From: UBA9980 sp964436235
Lineage (GTDB): Bacteria > Muiribacteriota > UBA9980
Reading direction: 5' to 3'
Assembly (NCBI GenBank): GCA_964436235.1
Contig: CAYTCW010000003.1
Location: 1 to 64,000 of the forward strand
DNA length: 64,000 nt
The position numbers were made by a program, and so were the translations under genes. The notes beneath the pieces were generated by a model. That model had not been told where the DNA came from and made no database searches. It saw only the letters and a list, made by a program, of their open reading frames with translations. Below are positions 36,913 to 44,165 of the stretch, in pieces (positions within the stretch are counted from its first letter, which is position 1; each line of letters opens with the position of its first letter).

Positions 36913-38154
36913 TTAAAGTTTAACGGCTTTTTTTATCATTTTAACTTTATCGAGAGCTTCCCAGGTAAAGTCTTTATCGCTGCGGCCAAAATGACCGTAA
37001 CGGGCGGTTTTATGGAATATAGGCCGCCTTAAATTCAATGCTTTGATAAGGGCGCCCGGCCTTAAATCAAATATCGAACCGTCCATTAAAATTCTTTCGA
37101 TCTCACTCTCGGCAATTTTTGCAGTGCCGAAAGTATCTACCATTACCGAAACGGGATGCGCGACGCCTATGGCGTATGCGACCTGTACTTCGCAGCGATC
37201 GGCTAAGCCGGCGGCTACTATGTTTTTAGCTGCATGTCTTGCGCCGTAAGCGCCGGTGCGATCTACTTTCGTGGGATCTTTACCCGAAAAAGCGCCGCCG
37301 CCGTGTCTTGCCATACCGCCGTAGGTATCGACTATTATTTTGCGACCGGTAAGGCCTGAATCGCCGTGCGGTCCGCCGATAACGAAACGGCCGGTAGGAT
37401 TGATATAATATTTGGTCTTTTTATCGAGCATGTGTGCAGGTATGACTTTTTTGATTATCTGTTCTTTTAAATCTTCTTCAATTTTTTTGAGGCTTATTTC
37501 AGGCGAGTGCTGAGTGGAAATAACTACGGCATCGACTCTTACGGGCGTATGTCCGTCGTATTCGATGGTAACCTGAGATTTGCCGTCCGGGCGAAGATAA
37601 GGCAGCTTTTTATTCTTTCTGAGCTGGGCTAATTTTTCACAAAGCTGATGAGCGAAGGTTATAGGCATCGGCATATATTCGTCGGTTTCGTTGCAGGCGA
37701 AACCGAACATCATGCCCTGATCTCCGGCGCCGAATTTTTCGTCTTCGTTGGCTTTTGATTTCGAGCGTATTTCGAGGGCTTTATCGACGCCCATAGCTAT
37801 ATCTGAAGACTGTTTATCGATGGAGGTGAGCACCGCACAGCTGTTAGCGTCAAAACCGAAGTCGGGAGATGTATAGCCGATTTCACGCACCGTGTCCCTG
37901 ACTATTCTGGGATAGTCTATAACAATGTCATGTTTGTGGGTTATTTCACCCATAACTAAACACATGCCGGTCGTAAGAGCGGTTTCACAAGCGACGCGGG
38001 CCATTTTATCCTTGGCGAAAATCGCGTCTAAAACTGCGTCGGATATCTGGTCCGCCATTTTATCGGGATGGCCTTCAGTTACCGATTCTGAAGTGAAAAA
38101 ATATTTTTTGCCTTTTTTAATGACTTCTTTTACCTTTGAATTACCTTTTGCCAT
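36913..38154 (-). CDS. metK: S-adenosylmethionine synthetase
   Basis: 413 residues. Makes SAM from methionine and ATP in the cytosol. Signature regions are intact: SVTEGHPDKMADQISDAV, GAGDQGMMFGFA, GGPHGDSGLTGRKIIVDTYGG (read in parts), GKDPTKVDRTGAYGAR. Start MAKGNSKVKEVIKK carries a few extra residues relative to E. coli. It has its own promoter and a leader of about 120 nt in which I could not recognise a SAM riboswitch. Confidence 0.97.
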   Translation of the reverse strand: MAKGNSKVKEVIKKGKKYFFTSESVTEGHPDKMADQISDAVLDAIFAKDKMARVACETALTTGMCLVMGEITHKHDIVIDYPRIVRDTVREIGYTSPDFGFDANSCAVLTSIDKQSSDIAMGVDKALEIRSKSKANEDEKFGAGDQGMMFGFACNETDEYMPMPITFAHQLCEKLAQLRKNKKLPYLRPDGKSQVTIEYDGHTPVRVDAVVISTQHSPEISLKKIEEDLKEQIIKKVIPAHMLDKKTKYYINPTGRFVIGGPHGDSGLTGRKIIVDTYGGMARHGGGAFSGKDPTKVDRTGAYGARHAAKNIVAAGLADRCEVQVAYAIGVAHPVSVMVDTFGTAKIAESEIERILMDGSIFDLRPGALIKALNLRRPIFHKTARYGHFGRSDKDFTWEALDKVKMIKKAVKL

Positions 38155-38279
38155 TATTACTTATTTCCTTTCTTAATAAACTAATTACCGCCCGCCGTAA
38201 ACTGAAAACAACCTTTAAAAGGCACGGTTTTGCGATAATTAACTATTAATTGACTTAATTTGGAATAGAATTGTATTTA

Positions 38280-38309
38280 ATTATATCACTATAACCTTCA
38301 AATTGTCAA
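38280..38309 (-). promoter_or_regulatory. sigma-70 promoter of metK
   Basis: Minus strand TTGACA (38309-38304), 18-bp spacer, TATAAT (38285-38280). Start near 38273, giving an approximately 120-nt leader. Confidence 0.75.
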
Positions 38310-38349
38310 TATTATTTTTTCATAAAAAGTTTTAACCACGGCGCGGAAT

Positions 38350-39336
38350 TTATAAAGAAGCGGCGGTAGCTTCTATGATCGACTTGTTTTTCAAAAGATG
38401 GACCAGCACTTCTTCTTCGCTGATTTTTTCGCCGAAAACAAAATTGAAAATATCTTTATCGATACCGGCCGCGCTGTCATTTAAAAAACCGGCCTCGATG
38501 CGGGCGCTGAATTTATCGGCCAGATAAACTACGGCCGAAAACATTATAACGTCTTTTTCAAAAAGCGTTGAATTTATAGGCGGCTGATGATGACTGAAAA
38601 TTACGGATTGAATTTCACGCGACATCTGCCAGCGGACCGAAAGCCATGAACCGATTTCGCAGTGTGAAATAGGAAAATCGGCGCGCTCGCATTGATAAAA
38701 TGAAATTTCTGGATTTTCTTCCCGTTTTTTCATGATCGCATCGAACATTTCAGGCATATATTTGATAATTATCAATATTCCGAGATCATGAAGCAGCCCG
38801 GCGGTAAAAAGGTCTTCGGTATCCCTGAAACGCGCCACCTTTCCAATCGTGCGGGTATTATAAGCGACGGCTATCGAATGTTTCCAGAAATCTTTTATAT
38901 TGAAGCCGGACTCTGAATACTTATCGAAAGCATCTAATATCGAAATCGAAAAAACGAGGCGTTTTATCTGAAGCAATCCCATGCGCGTTATGGCGTTCTG
39001 AACGCTCGCGCAGGGACTGTAGCCGGCGTAATAAGCCGAATTGCCAATTTTTAAAAGACGCGCGGTAAGCGCAGGGTCGTTTTTAATAATATCGGCTATG
39101 GCTTTGGCGTTAGATTGAGGATCGTTGATAGCCTGTATGACCTTATTAGCTATGGACGGAAGCGTTGGAATATCCTGTATCGAATCGAGAATTTTATTAA
39201 GTTCTTCAACGCTGAGAACTGCATGCGGATGAAGCGGTTCCGTCAAATTTGCGTCTTGAATTCCGGCCGGAAAGGCCGCCGCTAAATCGGGTTTTTTTTG
39301 CTCTTTAGCCCTCTTTATAGCGTCTAATAAGCCCAT
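38350..39336 (-). CDS. HDOD domain signalling protein
   Basis: 328 residues. After about 45 residues, an HDOD domain (about 45-260) with LPSIANKVIQAINDP, DPALTARLLKIGNSAYY and the HD-like LLHDLGILIIIKYMPE, then SHCEIGSWL. HDOD proteins are regulatory relatives of HD phosphohydrolases in bacterial signalling, often linked to c-di-GMP or chemotaxis. Shine-Dalgarno GGAGG sits right beside the assembly gap. Its ATG overlaps the predicted stop of the esterase gene by one base. Confidence 0.9.
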   Translation of the reverse strand: MGLLDAIKRAKEQKKPDLAAAFPAGIQDANLTEPLHPHAVLSVEELNKILDSIQDIPTLPSIANKVIQAINDPQSNAKAIADIIKNDPALTARLLKIGNSAYYAGYSPCASVQNAITRMGLLQIKRLVFSISILDAFDKYSESGFNIKDFWKHSIAVAYNTRTIGKVARFRDTEDLFTAGLLHDLGILIIIKYMPEMFDAIMKKREENPEISFYQCERADFPISHCEIGSWLSVRWQMSREIQSVIFSHHQPPINSTLFEKDVIMFSAVVYLADKFSARIEAGFLNDSAAGIDKDIFNFVFGEKISEEEVLVHLLKNKSIIEATAASL

Positions 39337-40121
39337 TAAAACCTCCGNNNNNNNNNNNNNNNNNNNNNNNNNNNNNNNNNNNNNNNNNNNNNNNNNNNNN
39401 NNNNNNNNNNNNNNNNNNNNNNNNNNNNNNNNNNNNNNNNNNNNNNNACGTCATAACCCCAGAATTCGATATTGTTAGGAACGCCTTTAGAATCAAGTAT
39501 ATTTTTCAACTCGCGCGTCTCGTCTATCATAGGCTGTTCCCACGCACCCTGACCGACGCATACTATTATTTTATTGGCGCGGTAAAGGTCTAAAAACCAG
39601 GGATCCGATAAATTTTTAAGATATTCAAGAGGCGTATTGTAATAAACGTTTTCATCCATATAATCGCCGATACATAAATTAAGGCGGTAAATTCCGCTAA
39701 GAGCGATCAAAGTATCAAAAACATCCGGATGGCGGAAGAAAAAATTAGCAGAGTGATAACCTCCCATACTGCATCCGGTAGCTATGAACCCGCCGTTATA
39801 ATTAAGCAGATTGCGCAGTCCGGGAATTAATTCGCCCACCACGTAACGGTCGTAATCGTTATGGCGCTTAGCGCGGTCGGCGGGATGCGCGTCGTTATTG
39901 AGCCATGACTGTCCGTCTATTCCATCGATGGCTATAAGTTTGATTTTGCCGGCATCTATAAATTCGCGGCAGGCCTCGATCATTCCGAAATGTTCATAAT
40001 CGTAAAAACGGCCGTTCGCCGACGGAAATATAATTACTGGTTTTCCCCAGTGACCGTATATTTTAAACTCCATATCATGGCCAAGATTAGAACTCCACCA
40101 CTTATAATACTCTACATGCAT
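39336..40121 (-). CDS. alpha/beta hydrolase (putative esterase), C-terminus lost in gap
   Basis: Known part is 224 residues (40121 to 39448). The nucleophile elbow is GCSMGGYHS, with the oxyanion region PVIIFPSANGRFYDYE. It resembles COG4947-type or D-type esterases. The catalytic Asp/His would lie partly in the gap. The end at 39336 assumes the gap preserves frame (CGG AGG TTT TAA); its TAATG overlap with the HDOD start makes this plausible but unproven. Shine-Dalgarno AAGGAGAG. Substrate unknown. Confidence 0.75.
   Translation of the reverse strand: MHVEYYKWWSSNLGHDMEFKIYGHWGKPVIIFPSANGRFYDYEHFGMIEACREFIDAGKIKLIAIDGIDGQSWLNNDAHPADRAKRHNDYDRYVVGELIPGLRNLLNYNGGFIATGCSMGGYHSANFFFRHPDVFDTLIALSGIYRLNLCIGDYMDENVYYNTPLEYLKNLSDPWFLDLYRANKIIVCVGQGAWEQPMIDETRELKNILDSKGVPNNIEFWGYDXXXXXXXXXXXXXXXXXXXXXXXXXXXXXXXXXXRRF
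39348..39447. other. assembly gap, 100 N
   Basis: Exactly 100 N, conventional scaffold gap of unknown true size. It removes the C-terminal part of the esterase gene. Confidence 0.98.
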
Positions 40122-40202
40122 TAAATCAATCTCTCCTTATAAAAATTTTAGCTCGATAGCAGCGTTATAAAAACGGATATCGCAAAGAGCGGAAACTTAA
40201 AA

Positions 40203-41564
40203 TTACCACCCCTTTTTAACTGATTTTATAGTCTGGCGAAACACTTCTAAAAAATAATCGAGAGACTTTTTTGAAATATTAAGCGCAGGTTCTATTCTTA
40301 TGGTTTTTGAATTCAATAAAGTTCCGGCGACTAAAATTCCTCTTTTAAAAAGCCCGGCGGCAATCGCATAACCGAACTCCGAATCGATAAACTCCAATCC
40401 GATTAAAAGGCCGAGCCCGCGAACGTCTATCAAATAGTCTTCATTTTCTTTCTGTATCTTTTTTAATTGTTCGATAAGGTATTTTCCGGATACGGCCGCC
40501 CTGCCCGCTAAATTTTCACTGAGAGTAACGTTTATAGCAGCTATACCCGCCGCGCACGCCAGAGGATTTCCGCCGAAAGTAGAGGAATGAATAAAAGGAT
40601 TGGGCTCCATTACCTTCCATATTTTAGGAGTGGACATAAATGCCGAAAGTGGCATCACTCCGCCGCCAAGAGCCTTTCCGAGACACATTATATCCGGGGC
40701 TACGTCCCAGTGGTTAACTCCGAAAAGTTTTCCGGTGCGCCCTAAGCCCGTCTGGACTTCATCCGCGATCAGAAGAACGCCGTAGCGGTCGCAGATTTTG
40801 CGAAGTTTAGGGAAAAAGTCATCGGGCGGAACTATAGCGCCGGCCTCGCCCTGAACCGGTTCGACCACGACGCCCGCGATATCGAAACCGACCATTTTAG
40901 CTCTCTGCAGCTCCTGCTCGACCGCGGCCGCCTCGCCGTATGGAACAAAATAAACGTCCTGCAGCAGAGGCTCGAAAGGCACCCGAAACTCGGCCTTGCC
41001 CATAAGCGAAAGCGAGCCGTATGATTTTCCATGAAATCCTTTTATAAATGAAATAAAACCGGATTTGCCGGTATATAAGCGGGCGAGTTTCATAGCGCCT
41101 TCGACCGCGTCGGTGCCGTTATTTATGAAAAAACAATATTGAAGATCGCCCGGGGATATCTCGCCTAAAATTTCAGAAAGCGCTCCGCGCAAGGGATCGA
41201 GCAGTTCCTGCGAAGAAAGCGACATTCTTTTAAGCTGATCGCAGACGGCTTTAACTATTTTCGGATGCCTTATTCCGGCCGAATAAATGCCGAAGCCGCC
41301 GAGAAGATCGAGATATTTGCGGCCGAGAACATCCGTAAAGTAAGAGCCGCTTCCGTTCCATTCCACGGCGGCAAAACCGTCTGATTCCGTAACCGATTTG
41401 CGATATTCCAAAAAACCCTTGTTGTAATAGCCCTCAAAATTTTCGAGCGTTTCAGACACTATGCGCCTGGCGGTTGACTCGCTGATTTTTTTCGTGGATA
41501 TAATATCTAACCACTTTTGAGACTCATCTATTATTTTTTTATCATTTGCCTTCATAAAAACCAT
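40203..41564 (-). CDS. patA: putrescine aminotransferase (class III, PLP)
   Basis: 453 residues, close in length and motifs to E. coli YgjG/PatA: YLDLLGGFGIYSAGIRHP, SLSSQELLDPLR, FFINNGTDAVEGAMKLA, FHGKSYGSLS, EPVQGEAGAIVPP, DEVQTGLGRTG, PLP lysine in LGKALGGGVMP, and VAGTLLNSKTIRIEPAL. The SQELLDPLR and LVAGTL.N.KTIRIEP signatures point to putrescine over ornithine or GABA. It would turn putrescine plus 2-oxoglutarate into 4-aminobutanal. Start at 41564 or ATG 41555 is unresolved. Own promoter at 41603-41631. Confidence 0.88.
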   Translation of the reverse strand: MVFMKANDKKIIDESQKWLDIISTKKISESTARRIVSETLENFEGYYNKGFLEYRKSVTESDGFAAVEWNGSGSYFTDVLGRKYLDLLGGFGIYSAGIRHPKIVKAVCDQLKRMSLSSQELLDPLRGALSEILGEISPGDLQYCFFINNGTDAVEGAMKLARLYTGKSGFISFIKGFHGKSYGSLSLMGKAEFRVPFEPLLQDVYFVPYGEAAAVEQELQRAKMVGFDIAGVVVEPVQGEAGAIVPPDDFFPKLRKICDRYGVLLIADEVQTGLGRTGKLFGVNHWDVAPDIMCLGKALGGGVMPLSAFMSTPKIWKVMEPNPFIHSSTFGGNPLACAAGIAAINVTLSENLAGRAAVSGKYLIEQLKKIQKENEDYLIDVRGLGLLIGLEFIDSEFGYAIAAGLFKRGILVAGTLLNSKTIRIEPALNISKKSLDYFLEVFRQTIKSVKKGW

Positions 41565-41602
41565 CCATCTTCTCTTCTTTAACTTCGTGAAAACTGATTA
41601 TA

Positions 41603-41631
41603 ATTATAGCACATTAAACTCATAAAATCAA
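41603..41631 (-). promoter_or_regulatory. sigma-70 promoter of patA
   Basis: Minus strand TTGATT (41631-41626), 17-bp spacer, TATAAT (41608-41603). Start near 41596, a leader of about 30 nt. Confidence 0.65.
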
Positions 41632-41838
41632 ATGCAAAATTTTAGAATCAGTCAAAATTCAGAGCCTATGACCAAACTTAAAACCCGAAAAATTAACGCC
41701 GAAAAGAAAAAAACTGCCGGCTTGAATACGCTTCGCCATAAGCGCGCATAAACTCAATACGACAGATTTTTATCGAGCGCTAAAAAATAAAACGCCCGGT
41801 ATTAAATTGTGAAATTCTATAAATATTAAAAAGTTTAA

Positions 41839-42252
41839 CTATTGCAGCGTTATAAAATCTAAAAAGCCTAAAAGTTTTATAAGCATCGCATAAGTATCTT
41901 TGTGTTCAGGTTTGCTCTTCAAATATTTGAGAATGAGCGCGAGTTTTTCTTCGGTAAGTTTTTTTCCGTTTTTGCTGAGAACCGCTTTTTTAAGATTATT
42001 CAAGCTGTCGTCAAGTTTAAGCGAAAAATCGGTTTCTTTATATCCGTCGGGCCTTTCAATGCCGAACATCCAGTCCGTAGAAAGTCCGTTTTTAACGCAA
42101 TATCTAATTAAAAGCTCCGGAGGAAATTTGTCGTTCTTTTTAAAACCGGAAAGCGCCTGAGGGGTGACTTTAAGAGCGCGTGCTATTCCCGCATCAGTTT
42201 TTTCGCCGCTATACTTTTTTAACTTTTTAATCGTTTTGTTGAAACTAAACAT
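41839..42252 (-). CDS. phage CI-type repressor-like DNA-binding protein
   Basis: 137 residues from ATG 42252 (GAGAGAG upstream; a GTG at 42258 is less likely). The N-terminal helix-turn-helix (KTDAGIARALKVTPQALSGFKK) followed by PPELLIRYCVKNGLSTDWMFG fits the phage CI repressor N-terminal family. The helical C-terminus lacks an S24 autocleavage domain, so it is not obviously SOS-inducible. It diverges from another small HTH gene at 42516. The region between them holds a consensus promoter and palindromes, like a lysogeny switch. No other phage gene is near. Confidence 0.8.
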   Translation of the reverse strand: MFSFNKTIKKLKKYSGEKTDAGIARALKVTPQALSGFKKNDKFPPELLIRYCVKNGLSTDWMFGIERPDGYKETDFSLKLDDSLNNLKKAVLSKNGKKLTEEKLALILKYLKSKPEHKDTYAMLIKLLGFLDFITLQ

Positions 42253-42331
42253 AATCACTCTCTCTATACTTAAAAATTACCGCCGACCGCCGTGTTGTAA
42301 AGTATTAGTTTATACCCTTAATTAGTAATTT

Positions 42332-42347
42332 AAATGTTTTTACATTT
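42332..42347. promoter_or_regulatory. operator-like palindrome beside -35
   Basis: AAATGT-TTTT-ACATTT, a perfect inverted repeat with 6-bp arms, ends 5 bp before the -35 of the plus-strand promoter. Likely binding site for one of the two flanking regulators. Confidence 0.5.
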
Positions 42348-42352
42348 TTTTC

Positions 42353-42381
42353 TTGACATTACGAAATAAATAAGTTATAAT
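42353..42381 (+). promoter_or_regulatory. perfect consensus sigma-70 promoter
   Basis: TTGACA (42353-42358), 17-bp spacer, TATAAT (42376-42381). It points to the small HTH gene at 42516. Such a strong promoter between two DNA-binding proteins suggests that it is normally repressed. Confidence 0.85.
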
Positions 42382-42416
42382 CCACTTTAGCCCGGGCAAA
42401 CATAACAACACCAGTC

Positions 42417-42438
42417 AAGGTTAAACCTGTTTAACTTT
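42417..42438. promoter_or_regulatory. 22-bp imperfect palindrome in the leader
   Basis: AAGGTTAAACCTGTTTAACTTT has 7-bp GTTAAAC/GTTTAAC arms around CT with near-complete symmetry outside. It lies about 30 nt after the predicted transcript start of the promoter at 42353. Either an operator or an RNA hairpin. Confidence 0.45.
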
Positions 42439-42448
42439 ATTTTACAAC

Positions 42449-42483
42449 AAAAAATAAAAAAATGCAAGATTTTTTTATTTTTT
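42449..42483. repeat. A/T-only hairpin
   Basis: AAAAAATAAAAAAA (42449-42462) pairs with TTTTTTTATTTTTT (42470-42483) around TGCAAGA; ten further T or A bases follow. It may attenuate transcription into the gene at 42516. It also explains a spurious longer ATG start at 42462. Confidence 0.5.
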
Positions 42484-42515
42484 TTTTATTTTTAAAAAAA
42501 GAAAGCGATAAAGTT

Positions 42516-42758
42516 ATGAGCGATAAAGGCAGAAAAATAAGAGGACTGTTAATGATGAAGGGTATGAGCGTGACTAATATCGCTGAAACAATGGGAGTAA
42601 GTTTAACTTTTGTTTCACTTGTCATTAACGAAAAGAAAAAATCACGAAGGATCCAGGAGTTTATAGCTCAATTGCTTGGATTATCTTATGCGCAGCTATG
42701 GAAAAAAAATCTATTGGGCGCCGATTCGAAAATAGACATAGACATAAAAAAAGATTAA
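42516..42758 (+). CDS. small HTH protein, phage Ner/Nlp-like
   Basis: 80 residues. The helix-turn-helix MSVTNIAETMGVSLTFVSLV is followed by a basic INEKKKSRRI and FIAQLLGLSYAQLWKK, the pattern of Mu Ner and related phage regulators. Start ATG 42516 is chosen over 42462, whose extra residues come from the poly-T hairpin; the ribosome site is weak. It diverges from the CI-like gene and is followed by a strong terminator, so it is a single-gene transcript. Confidence 0.8.
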   Translation: MSDKGRKIRGLLMMKGMSVTNIAETMGVSLTFVSLVINEKKKSRRIQEFIAQLLGLSYAQLWKKNLLGADSKIDIDIKKD

Positions 42759-42838
42759 CCGGTTGTCTTTACTGACTCAAATTATAATGATTTATCGTTA
42801 TCGGTCTTAGTTGCGACGGTTTTAGATTATAAACATAC

Positions 42839-42884
42839 ATAAACATAAAAAAAAGCGGCTGGCGGCCGCTTTTTTTATGTTTAT
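42839..42884. terminator. bidirectional terminator
   Basis: ATAAACAT, eight A and GCGG (42839-42858) pair with CCGC, seven T and ATGTTTAT (42866-42884), with one bulged A and a 7-nt loop. GC core plus A/T tracts serve both the HTH gene and the convergent rubredoxin gene. Confidence 0.85.
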
Positions 42885-42926
42885 AAATTTCCGGACGGTT
42901 TTATACCGCCGTGAATAAAACAGAAA

Positions 42927-43085
42927 TTATATTTTTTCGAAACTATCTTTTCCTACGCCGCATGCAGGGCAAACCCAATCATCGGCTATAGATTCAAAAG
43001 GAGTTCCGGGAGCGATTCCGCCATCAGGATCTCCGGCGGCCGGGTCATAAATATAATCACACACAGTGCATCTCCATTTATCCAT
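42927..43085 (-). CDS. rubredoxin
   Basis: 52 residues, full family length. The two iron-binding pairs CTVCDYIYDP and CPACGVGKDSFE are intact. It is a small cytosolic one-electron carrier, typical of anaerobes and used with rubrerythrin, desulfoferrodoxin or oxygen-reducing flavoproteins. Shine-Dalgarno AGGAGG 8 nt before ATG. It is 84 bp after ferritin and probably co-transcribed with it in an iron and oxidative-stress unit. Confidence 0.96.
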   Translation of the reverse strand: MDKWRCTVCDYIYDPAAGDPDGGIAPGTPFESIADDWVCPACGVGKDSFEKI

Positions 43086-43169
43086 TTTAACATCCTCCTG
43101 TTACTTCGATTTATTTTCCCGATAATAACGACGATTATATAACCTCGTAAAAATTAAATTTAAAAAGAA

Positions 43170-43661
43170 TTAATCTTTTTTACGAAGGCCGAGCTGATGA
43201 TCGAGCATCATAATCGAGCTCATCTTACCGCCCGACATTTTAATTCTTTCAACTATTTCACTGGCGTTAGCTTCTTCTTCGACCTGTTCTTTTATGAACC
43301 ACTGAAGCATTATCTGGCCCGGATAATCTTCTTCGCCGAGAGCTAATTTATATAATTTATGAATGCTTGAGGTCACGTGTTTTTCGTGCTCGTAAGTTTT
43401 TTCGAAGATATCGGCTACCGATTTAAAATTTGAAGGCGGTTCGTCTATTTTCGGAAGAACGACCTTATAACCTCTGTCAATAAGATGCTCGATCATTTTT
43501 TCGGCGTGCTCCGCTTCTTCTTCGGCCTGAAGGTTAAGCCAGCTTGCCATACCCTTTAAATTATTGATCCTGCAATAAATCGACATCGATTTATAGAGAT
43601 AACTCGAGTAGAGTTCGAGACCGATCTGCTTGTTTATGGCTGAAAATAATTTTGTACTGAT
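43170..43661 (-). CDS. ftnA: ferritin, apparent AUC start
   Basis: Iron-storage ferroxidase. The first canonical start (ATG 43586) would remove helix A. In-frame upstream codons give STKLFSAINKQIGLELYSSYLYKS, clear ferritin sequence that includes the first ferroxidase Glu (in LELYSSYLY). The frame opens at an ATC (43661-43659) exactly 8 nt after GGAGG; no ATG, GTG or TTG exists there. I take AUC as start (163 residues). The rest is intact: EEEAEHAEKMIEHL, EHEKHVTSSIHKL, QWFIKEQVEEEA. Promoter at 43690-43718, rubredoxin downstream. Confidence 0.88.
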   Translation of the reverse strand: MSTKLFSAINKQIGLELYSSYLYKSMSIYCRINNLKGMASWLNLQAEEEAEHAEKMIEHLIDRGYKVVLPKIDEPPSNFKSVADIFEKTYEHEKHVTSSIHKLYKLALGEEDYPGQIMLQWFIKEQVEEEANASEIVERIKMSGGKMSSIMMLDHQLGLRKKD

Positions 43662-43689
43662 ATTAATCGCCTCCTGTAAGTTTTAATTC

Positions 43690-43718
43690 ATAATACTATA
43701 AAAAAAATAAATTGTCAA
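43690..43718 (-). promoter_or_regulatory. sigma-70 promoter of ferritin-rubredoxin
   Basis: Minus strand TTGACA (43718-43713), 17-bp spacer, TATTAT (43695-43690). Start near 43683, with a short leader holding CAGGAGG. Confidence 0.7.
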
Positions 43719-43774
43719 TTAAAAAAACGATAATCGACAAAATTCGTCAAGTTTATCTTCGGAACGCATAAAAA

Positions 43775-43825
43775 CGGCCCCGAAAATCAACGCAGTTCTA
43801 AGAACGCCTCGATTCGTCAGGGCCG
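43775..43825 (-). terminator. long structured terminator after the 52-residue gene
   Basis: Minus strand CGGCCC (43825-43820) pairs with GGGCCG (43780-43775), followed by five T. Inside are a partly paired middle section and a perfect GTTCT-A-AGAAC apex (43805-43795). It lies about 40 nt after the stop at 43866, so it ends that transcript; its size would also fit a 3'-derived small RNA. Confidence 0.65.
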
Positions 43826-43865
43826 CCTATAAATAACTTTATCCGCTAATTCTTACGATCCGTTT

Positions 43866-44024
43866 TTATACTGGATTCATATCTGAAATGAATATATTAT
43901 CGCTAAAAATATCGGTTTTAGATTTCATTACTTCCTGCATTATCTCAAATGTATTTTTAACCGGATTTCTCGATTCTTTAAATAATCCTTCGAATAAGTG
44001 AGAATGATATTTGCTTCGATTCAT
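43866..44024 (-). CDS. 52-residue protein of unknown function
   Basis: Short reading frame MNRSKYHSHLFEGLFK... ending in FISDMNPV. It is supported by a Shine-Dalgarno (GGGGTGA, 6 nt before ATG) and a terminator hairpin 40 nt after the stop. It is hydrophilic, with no membrane segment, Cys or known motif; its middle (FEIMQEVMKSKTDIF) is probably helical. Divergent from the DUF362 gene. A clear promoter was not found. Confidence 0.55.
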   Translation of the reverse strand: MNRSKYHSHLFEGLFKESRNPVKNTFEIMQEVMKSKTDIFSDNIFISDMNPV

Positions 44025-44063
44025 GCTGCGTCACCCCGTTTTATTAATTAATTAAAATATCGG

Positions 44064-44093
44064 TTGAAATCAGGCATAGTTTAGTTATATAAT
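44064..44093 (+). promoter_or_regulatory. sigma-70 promoter of DUF362 gene
   Basis: TTGAAA (44064-44069), 18-bp spacer, TATAAT (44088-44093). Leader about 65 nt. A second TATAAT at 44117 with TTAAGA 18 bp upstream is a weaker alternative. Confidence 0.65.
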
Positions 44094-44165
44094 TAAGAAA
44101 ATAAATTTTGCTTCCATATAATGTAATCAAGCCCATGAAAAATAAAAAATATAACAGGAGGTCTT

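Noticed and set aside
38155..38273. SAM riboswitch in the metK leader
   Set aside because: The leader has only short symmetries (for example CCTTTTAAAGG); I could not lay out the SAM-I, SAM-II or SAM-IV cores. A covariance search would settle it.
42462..42515. Upstream ATG for the Ner-like gene
   Set aside because: It adds a Phe-rich stretch encoded by the poly-T hairpin and has no Shine-Dalgarno; the HTH family starts at 42516.
41839..42758. Prophage or toxin-antitoxin locus
   Set aside because: No integrase, structural or replication genes and no toxin-like partner; the genes are divergent, not a co-transcribed pair.
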